The notes under the pieces are model-generated. The model was not told where the DNA came from and did no database searches. It saw only the letters and a list, made by a program, of their open reading frames with translations. A DNA stretch of 64,000 nucleotides from Amaurobius ferox (taxonomy: Eukaryota > Arthropoda > Arachnida > Araneae > Amaurobiidae). Of the stretch, positions 57,721 through 64,000 are shown piece by piece. The position numbers and the translations under genes are program-made. The stretch lies in contig OX578152.1 of NCBI GenBank assembly GCA_951213105.1, forward strand, positions 72,114,680-72,178,679, written 5' to 3'. Positions within the stretch are counted from its first letter, which is position 1, and each line of letters begins with the position of its first letter.

Positions 57721-58844
57721 CCGAAAGCGCGGTCTCCATGGAGACGGGGAAGAAACTAATGCGGATGGTGGGAAAATGCCGTTGAGGAACTGAGCCGGTA
57801 GCCGACAAATTTAAAATCATGGCGTCTTTAAAATTGCCATCCTGAAGGCAATTTTCATTATTTCTGGACCAGATTGGACTTGTAAGAATGCCAGATGTTT
57901 GACCTTTCTGAAAATGTAAATTATTAGTCGAAATTATGAGTACTTTTCACGATGCGAGAATTTAAAAACCAAAAATCGTTTTCTTGAGCAAAAAGTGACT
58001 TTTGTTTTAAAATCTTTAAAAAATATTAGAAATCGAAATTCAGATTTGAAATTGATATATTTTTACTCGAAATTCTCTGCTCTTTCCGATGGTGTAATTT
58101 GTTTTTTTCTACGATGTCTGGATCGTGGAGAAAAAAGGGCAAAAAGGGCAAAAAACGGTCGAAATAGCATAAAACATTAAATAAATAAAAAAATAATTAA
58201 AATTTTAAAAATCGGTTTTCACGTGTCCCCTTCCCTCCCTCCCGGGTCTCCGATTGCCAAATTTCGTAGCTCTCCGACGCGCGGTCGCGAAACGTATAGT
58301 GTATAAGACAGACACACAGACAGACAGACAGACACACAGACATTGCCTTTTATTATATAGATGTTATCAAATGCACAGAGCACGGTAAAAATGATGAAGT
58401 CAGTCATGCTCTGGGACGAGTACCTCCTGCGTAACAGTACTTTCAGTATGACTTAAATATCTGGAGAAATTCTCGACTAATCGTTTAGGGTCACGTATTA
58501 TTCACAACTCACCCATTTGGCGACAGACTGTAAAATTCGTCGCCAGGGTTGGAAAAATATGTCTACTAAATTTCAACGATCCGAACCTTGCCGTAATAAT
58601 TAGAACAAATGCAGCTTTTCTGCTGAAAGACTTTCACGACAGGAATTAGAGATATGAAGTTATTGCAACAATATGTAGCTCAATGATAGAAACATAACTG
58701 GCTGCTTATTCTTGGCTAGCTTGCGATGAATTAAATTGGAATGTTCTAAAACATGAAAAATTCATTGATAATCGACATTACATTTTTCTACTCGACACGT
58801 TACAGTGTAAGTGGTAAAATCTATCTGCGAAAATGTCCGTTTTT
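57721..58844. other. Unassigned sequence; (GACA)n tract
   Basis: 58305-58342 is a (GACA)/(CACA) microsatellite followed by 'ttttattatatagat', the same type of ending as family E at 37905. No coding signal. Confidence 0.45.
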
Positions 58845-59586
58845 ACTTTCCCTGCAATACATGGTAATGTATAGGGAAAGTATTGGAATCATGTCGAAAA
58901 TCGCAACTCGCGTTTTTGACGGATCTACAAGTTTCAAGACCTCTAGAATAAGAAAAAACCATTTTTAGCGTGACGTCTCTGTATGTGTCTGTCTGTCTGT
59001 GCAGATTTTGTATCCACTCTAACTAAAAACCAATGGACCGAATTTCACAAAATTTGGTAGGTAAGTCACTTGTGAGTGAGTCTAGTGCTGATTAGTTTTG
59101 GGTACAATTTGGAATAAAAGAACCCGCCTTTTTTTGCGAAATGGCCCGCAGAAGTTTGTATCCACTCTTACTGAAAAACTACTGGACCGAATTTCACAAA
59201 CATCGGTTGATGAGTCACTTGTGGGATATCTTGGTGCTGATTAGATTTTGGTACGATTCGAAAAAAAATAACCTGCCTTTTTTTGCAAAATGGCCCGCAA
59301 AAATCGTCAAAATCTAAACTAAAGAACTAGGTATACTCAAATATATCCATTAAATGCTCGTTTAATACCTAATTTTTAACGACGAAAATAATAAGACCAA
59401 CCCCATTACACTAGGACTAGCCGTTTTCGAGATATTTTAGTTTTTCTTATTTTCTCTACGCCACCTTTGAAAATAAGTCCGGTTACCGAATGAGAACAAA
59501 AATTGAATTAAAAGTGAAATAAATTTAATTAAAATAAAGAGAACGTTAATATAAGTCTGCAGGGAAAGTCATGTGCTGATCACATC
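58845..59586 (+). mobile_element. Family B element, copy B3
   Basis: 5' arm ACTTTCCCTGCAATAC, hairpin arm GTATAGGGAAAGTATTGG, 3' arm TGCAGGGAAAGT then CATGTGCTGATCACAT. Same internal blocks as B2. Family C copy C3 begins 18 bp later. Confidence 0.82.
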
Positions 59587-59603
59587 AGATTTTTTCTTTT
59601 ATT

Positions 59604-60570
59604 AACGCATTACAGCATAGTTGAAAAAGGTTTATGACTTTGTTCATTCTGTCTGTCTGTCTGTCCGTTCGCACGATAACTGCCCTAAAAATGACTTTAT
59701 CAAAATGATATTTTAGCATGTGGTTGAGACGGTTTATGGGACATATGGGAATATAAATGACTAATATCACACAATTAGTTTTGGATTGAACCTGGTTTGC
59801 AAAAATGAAATACATTGAACCCTATTTTTCAGACATTTTTTAAACAAAGGTAAAAATCACAAATTGCTTCGAAAATTGCAGGACATATTTAAGTTATCCC
59901 ATAAAATATAAAACGAAAATTTCAGCAAAATAAGTAAATTTTTTAAATAAAAATTAAAATAGTAATGACACCCATATAATATGAAGAGGTCACATGACCC
60001 ACTTCAAAATAAATTATGGCATTCATCTTTTTTTCCCAAAGTAAAAATCGTGATTTTTAAAGTTTTTAAAATTTATATATAGTTTTGCATCCGTCGTAAA
60101 ACCGCTTTAGTTTTGCTTATTTTCTGTGCATCTATATTCTGAGCCAACGAAATTACAATATTTTTGAGTTTAAATGATCTTCAAACTTTGATTATATCTC
60201 CAACGAAACCTAATTTTAATGGATGCAGAATGTAAAGAAGTGATTGTAAGATGAGTTGTATAAGAATTGCTGAATTTTTTTCACGCAAAATTATTTATCT
60301 CTGGATGCTGGAATAAAAGTGTATGAATGAAATATTTACTGCTTCCACATAGAGAGCCAGACGATTTATGTTTCGATGACGTCATTTGAATAAAGTTCAT
60401 TTTTTTCGATGAAGTTTTAAGTTTTCAAGTAAAATAAATTATTGTAGTTCTGTGATAATTTAAAAATATCACCGCTGAATGGATGGCATTTTAGAGATGT
60501 TTAAAAAAATTGCATTCCAATTGGAAAGAGTTTCATTATCAATGCTTTATGCATGATTGATCTTTCTTGC
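59604..60570 (+). mobile_element. Family C element, copy C3
   Basis: Begins 'aacgcattacagcatagttg' (a diverged form of the C hairpin), then the (GTCT)n tract, 'cacgataactgccctaaaaa', the 'gtcacatgacccacttcaaa' block, and the end 'gattgatctttcttg'. More diverged than C1/C2. Confidence 0.78.
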
Positions 60571-62077
60571 TTTCTTTTATTCCTTTTGTTGCCTCCGGAT
60601 GTCTTATCACCTGCTTCTTTATTTTTAGAAGATATATCGATCAGAACAAAAGGTGCTTCATCACGGAAATAAAGAGAAACACATTACTTTGCAAAATTTT
60701 CTAGAGCTTCTGTGTAATCATGCGGAACGGAACTTAAGTCTTTTCTTTGACAAAGAAAGCGAAATTTGTATACTTCGTTTAAAGTTTGAATAAAGGATCT
60801 TGCAAGTTCTTTTAAACGGTGAATTCCAAGTTTTGCCCAAGTAATAAGTGAATTTTATTGTATTAACGTAGAGGTACACTAGGAACCTAAATAACTTTGT
60901 AGGTTCTATGAGTGTGAAAGTTAGGTCTATTTATAGCAAATCGACCATGTCCGATAGAATAAAAGCACCCCCTAGCGGAGAATTAAAAAGTTAGGAAATG
61001 AACTCAGCAACAAAGCGAGATAGACGGGAATGGCCAATTACGAATATGTAGAGCAGAGTTTTTTAAACTTTGTTTAGTCACGGAAACGCTTTTGAAATTT
61101 AATTTAATGGTGGAATAAGTCCAATATGTCCAATGTGGTCCCTAATTATGCATTCAAACTTTACGCTTTATTGCTAATGTTAAAGAAATTTTACACGAAA
61201 CTGCCACAGGGCGGAACCCCTGCAATATTGTTGTGGAACCCCGAGGATTCCGCGGAACACACTTTCAAAAACACTGATGTAGAGCATTGTCTGATTAGTA
61301 AGTATTGGCAATATAACTGTTACAGAAGACAATTATTTTTCACAGTAAGGTTATTTTTACCTTCTCATAGTATATGATAGAGTACATTGTTTTTACGAAA
61401 ATTATCGACGTCGAGATTTTGATGCCAATATATGTTTTAATATCTCCTGAACACGTTTTGACGATTTTTTGAGTGATGTCCATCTCTTTGTGGTCGATTT
61501 TTTGTGCACACGATAGCGGCAACAGATATTAATGGATTTTCACCAAACATTATGTTCTGCTTTATTATCGAAAAATCTAGAACTAGATAAAACATTTTTT
61601 GAATTCGAGCAAAAACTTCGAAATTTATTCGAAATTATGTATTTCCTTAACATGGCAGCACAGGATAAAATTTGACATAATCGTGCAAAAGAAGGTTTAT
61701 TAATGGCTTAATCGTCATGAGACTTAATAGTTTCAATTGCTGTTGTGAAAAATAGCCACGATACACTTTTTTTGCTCGTGACGTCAATAGGGGAAAGTTA
61801 TCCCCCCCCGGGGGCTCGTTGTTAGGTATGGTATCAATTGGAAGATTTTTTCAACCCCCTCTAAAGTGAAGGGTATAACACGCTATAATTATAATCATTT
61901 GGACCCACAGTACCGAATTTTCAAAAAGTTTCTTTAAAATTGGAAGAAAAAATACCTACTAAAACTAGATTCCGGTATAAGAAAGTCGAGTTGCGCCACA
62001 TTTAAGTTAATATTTTATTTATTACCGGTGTAGAGCAGTTACAAAGAACGGCTGGGAAAAACGCACAAAAAATACAC
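60571..62077. other. Mostly unassigned sequence
   Basis: 60590-60690 matches the minus strand of 52416-52640. 61795-61815 is a short C/G-rich spot. No gene supported. Confidence 0.4.
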
Positions 62078-62090
62078 ATGGGCACGCATG
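62078..62090. repeat. Target sequence copy 1 of 3
   Basis: ATGGGCACGCATG; identical copies at 62455-62467 and 62857-62869. Confidence 0.9.
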
Positions 62091-62454
62091 GGCGCGGTAG
62101 CCCATTGGTTAGCGCGCTGGAGTTGCACTCGGTAGCCCCGGGTTCGATTCCAGCTGCTGCCAAAACTGCCGCCGTGTTCACGCGGAGTACGATCACGTTA
62201 AACATGTGGGTCGGTAACTCCTTCCGAGAGGTTGGTGGTAGGGGAAGGAGGGTACGGTCCCTATGGATGCTTCCCCCACTGGGTTCCGGTCTAAATTGGG
62301 TGGCACTTCCCGGCCGTCCAAACAGTTACCTTACACCTTTCTGGTGGCTCCCGGCCATTCAATCTGTTGCTCTAAGTCCTTGGACGAGCCGAATGGTCTG
62401 GGCTTTCGACACCTTTCTGGTGGGTCGGACGGTCTGGGTCTCAACAACAACAAC
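62091..62454 (+). mobile_element. tRNA-derived SINE with intact A and B boxes
   Basis: Head GGCGCGGTAGCCCATTGGTT with A box TAGCCCATTGG and B box GGTTCGATTCC. Body as in the tandem array, then the tail ending (CAA)n. The tail is interrupted by a 61-bp mini-element at 62348-62408. The anticodon-position triplet is TGC or close to it, hinting at a tRNA-Ala ancestor, but this is weak. Confidence 0.88.
62333..62423 (+). mobile_element. SINE-tail mini-element nested in a SINE, with exact 15-bp TSD
   Basis: ACACCTTTCTGGTGG at 62333-62347 and 62409-62423 brackets 61 bp (62348-62408). Stem GGCCATTC/GAATGGTC, inner hairpin GTCC-TT-GGAC, ending 'tctgggctttcg'. This is the cleanest copy because the host sequence is known from other SINE copies. 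Confidence 0.88.
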
Positions 62455-62467
62455 ATGGGCACGCATG
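62455..62467. repeat. Target sequence copy 2 of 3
   Basis: ATGGGCACGCATG. Confidence 0.9.
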
Positions 62468-62856
62468 CCTTCAACAGCCCTACCGTGCTGAAAACACCGG
62501 TTCTCGTTAGATCACCGGAGTCAAGCAGCATCGGGCGCGGTTAGTACTTAAGTGGGTGACCACTTGGGAACACCGCGTGCTGTTGGCACATTTCGGACTC
62601 GGTAGCCCAGTGGTTTGCGAGCTGGATTTGCACGCTGCCACAACTAACGCCGTGTTCATGCGGAGTACGATCACGTTAAACATGTGGGCTCGTAAGTCCT
62701 ACCGAGAGGTTGGTGGTAAGGGAAGGAGGGTACGGTCCCTGTGGATGCCTTCCCCACTGGGTTCCGGTCTAAATTGAGTGGCACTTCCCGGCCGTCCAAA
62801 CGGTTACCTTTCACCTTTCTGGTAGTTCGGACGGTCTGGGTCTCAACAACAACAAC
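62468..62856 (+). mobile_element. 5S rRNA/tRNA chimeric SINE, copy 2
   Basis: 5S-derived head (62470-62588; 'aacaccggttctcgttagat', 'agcagcatcgggcgcggtta', 'gggtgaccacttgggaacac') fused to the tRNA-SINE body. The A box TAGCCCAGTGG is intact, but sequence jumps from 'tttgcacg' to 'ctgccacaac', omitting the whole B-box segment, the same omission as in copy 1. Tail with GGACGGTCTGGG and (CAA)n. Confidence 0.87.
62470..62588 (+). rRNA. 5S rRNA-derived SINE head, copy 2
   Basis: Nearly full 5S sequence; the first bases are altered (CAACAGCCCTACCGTG instead of CAACGGCCGTACCGTG) and there is a two-base insertion in 'tagtacttaagtgggtg'. A retroposed copy, not an rDNA unit. Confidence 0.82.
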
Positions 62857-62869
62857 ATGGGCACGCATG
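62857..62869. repeat. Target sequence copy 3 of 3
   Basis: ATGGGCACGCATG. Confidence 0.9.
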
Positions 62870-63039
62870 TATAATATACAAAGATATACAATATTAATAG
62901 AAAAATAATATACATAGACGGACATAGATATACATAGAAGTAAGCAGGAACATCTAATACACAGTATTTAGAAAAGAACAAATATTTGTATAAAAATGAG
63001 ATAAATTCAAACAATTTAAAATCCTCTGTTCAAGACAAA

Positions 63040-63480
63040 ATAGATTTAAATCGATTTAAAGACAAAGTAGATTTTATTTTCTTGAAACATCTATTTCGCA
63101 AGATTGGATATAGATACAGCGTAGGTGATAATGAAGACGAATTTAGCATTAAATTCTAAAGGAGGTGAAGTGTTTTGCTAAGGTTTTTCTCTTGTGGTTC
63201 AAAAGATTTTCTTGAAACATCTGTTTTTCAAGAATGGTTATATAGGGTTTTAAGTGATAATTGGTATGAGTTTAAAAGCAAATTCTGAAGGGAGTGAAAT
63301 GTTTTACTAAAAATTTTCACTTACGGTTCTTTTTCTCCTTCAGTTCGAAACATTTTCTTGACACATCGATGTCTCAAGATTGACTATAGATACAGCTTAG
63401 GTGATAATTGATATGAAACTAGCAACAAATTCTGAAGAAAATAAAGCGTTTTAATAAAGATCTCGAAATTTTGTATGAAT
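63040..63480. repeat. ~130-bp tandem repeat array, right end of window
   Basis: At least three units; the landmark 'atagatacagcgtaggtgat' and variants lie near 63110, 63240 and 63386. Shared blocks 'cttgaaacatctattt' and 'aaattctgaagg' link it to the array at 8525-9215. 63481-64000 shows nothing further. Confidence 0.7.
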
Positions 63481-64000
63481 ATACGAAATAATTATTCAAA
63501 ACAGAATGAAAATAATAAACATTTCTGTCAAAAATGAAGTGTGCACAGCCCATATAAAGGCTCCCTCATAAATTTCTTGTTTTACATTAAATTTCGAACT
63601 CTTTTCATTACTTTATTTAGGTATATATAATGTATAGTGACGAAATAATAATAATAATCACAAAATTAGTTTCTGTTACCAATGCAAAATGATAGACTTA
63701 CTTTAATTTATGATGCGATAAAAGGGAAAAGCAACTTTTAATGTTAAATGAAATTAGCCTTCGAAGAGTAAATTTTCTGACATTAATATCTGCCACAGGA
63801 TGCTCTTTGAAAGCAATCTGTTACCCAGATTATTCGAATTATTACATTCTCAACCCTGCCTCCTATAATTCTTCTGCAACATGTCTTTGCGGATTATCTT
63901 GAAAGCCATCAGCAGAAAGAATAGTGATGTAGAAATGGTCTGCAGACAATTCATACTCAATTGACTGGAACATCTGATTAAATGCATAATAAGCTCTTGA

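Overview
The window is AT-rich eukaryotic DNA built almost entirely from mobile elements, satellites and their debris. I found no host protein-coding gene I could defend and no functional tRNA gene. Every recognisable protein match is a transposon protein: Ty1/copia reverse transcriptase (RT) and RNase H, two RNase H-bearing LINEs, Penelope-like RT and GIY-YIG endonuclease, two pogo/Tigger transposases and one mariner-type transposase. The mixture, the long TG/TA/GTCT microsatellites and the tRNA- and 5S-derived SINEs suggest an arthropod. My impression is a spider, but no marker gene here proves it. No prokaryotic operon signals exist.

Layout. 1-2.3 kb: a decayed copia element on the minus strand, part of whose RNase H region has become a 64-bp minisatellite. 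2.6-4.2 kb: a tandem tRNA-like repeat. 5.4-8.0 kb: a family C element split by a 5'-truncated LINE with a perfect 15-bp target-site duplication (TSD). 8.5-10.5 kb: a 130-bp tandem repeat, an exact 111-bp satellite and a foldback element. 10.5-11.8 kb: a Tigger remnant and a hAT-type MITE. 12.8-18.1 kb: family A and C elements, a second LINE and a family B element. 21.5-22.1 kb: a second hAT-type MITE. 24.6-26.3 kb: a Penelope-like fragment. 26.9-30.6 kb: four family A/B/C elements nearly abutting. 30.8-31.2 kb: a 5S rRNA/tRNA chimeric SINE. 33.2-40.2 kb: a Penelope-like element on the minus strand, bounded by ~430-bp direct repeats, with its endonuclease upstream of its RT and two in-frame TGA codons. 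41-42 kb: a Tigger element inside a TA microsatellite. 42.4-45.5 kb: tandem repeats. 46.1-47.4 kb: another family C element. 48.4-49.3 kb: a mariner-type element with long inverted repeats. 50.5-51.2 kb: inverted repeats enclosing a 45-bp minisatellite. 54.5-57.4 kb: SINEs, including a four-headed tandem array. 58.8-60.6 kb: family B and C copies. 62.1-62.9 kb: a SINE/5S-SINE dimer. 63.0-63.5 kb: the 130-bp repeat again.

The most interesting threads are: (1) a SINE in which a 5S rRNA head sits on a tRNA-SINE body that has lost its B box, seen at two independent insertions; (2) a ~61-nt mobile unit related to the SINE tail, with TSDs and compensatory changes in a two-stem hairpin; (3) three loci where the same target sequence occurs three times around two successive insertions; (4) the Penelope-like element whose ~513-codon frame is broken only by two TGA codons and one extra G; (5) element families A, B and C sharing a three-arm terminal hairpin whose arms covary between families.
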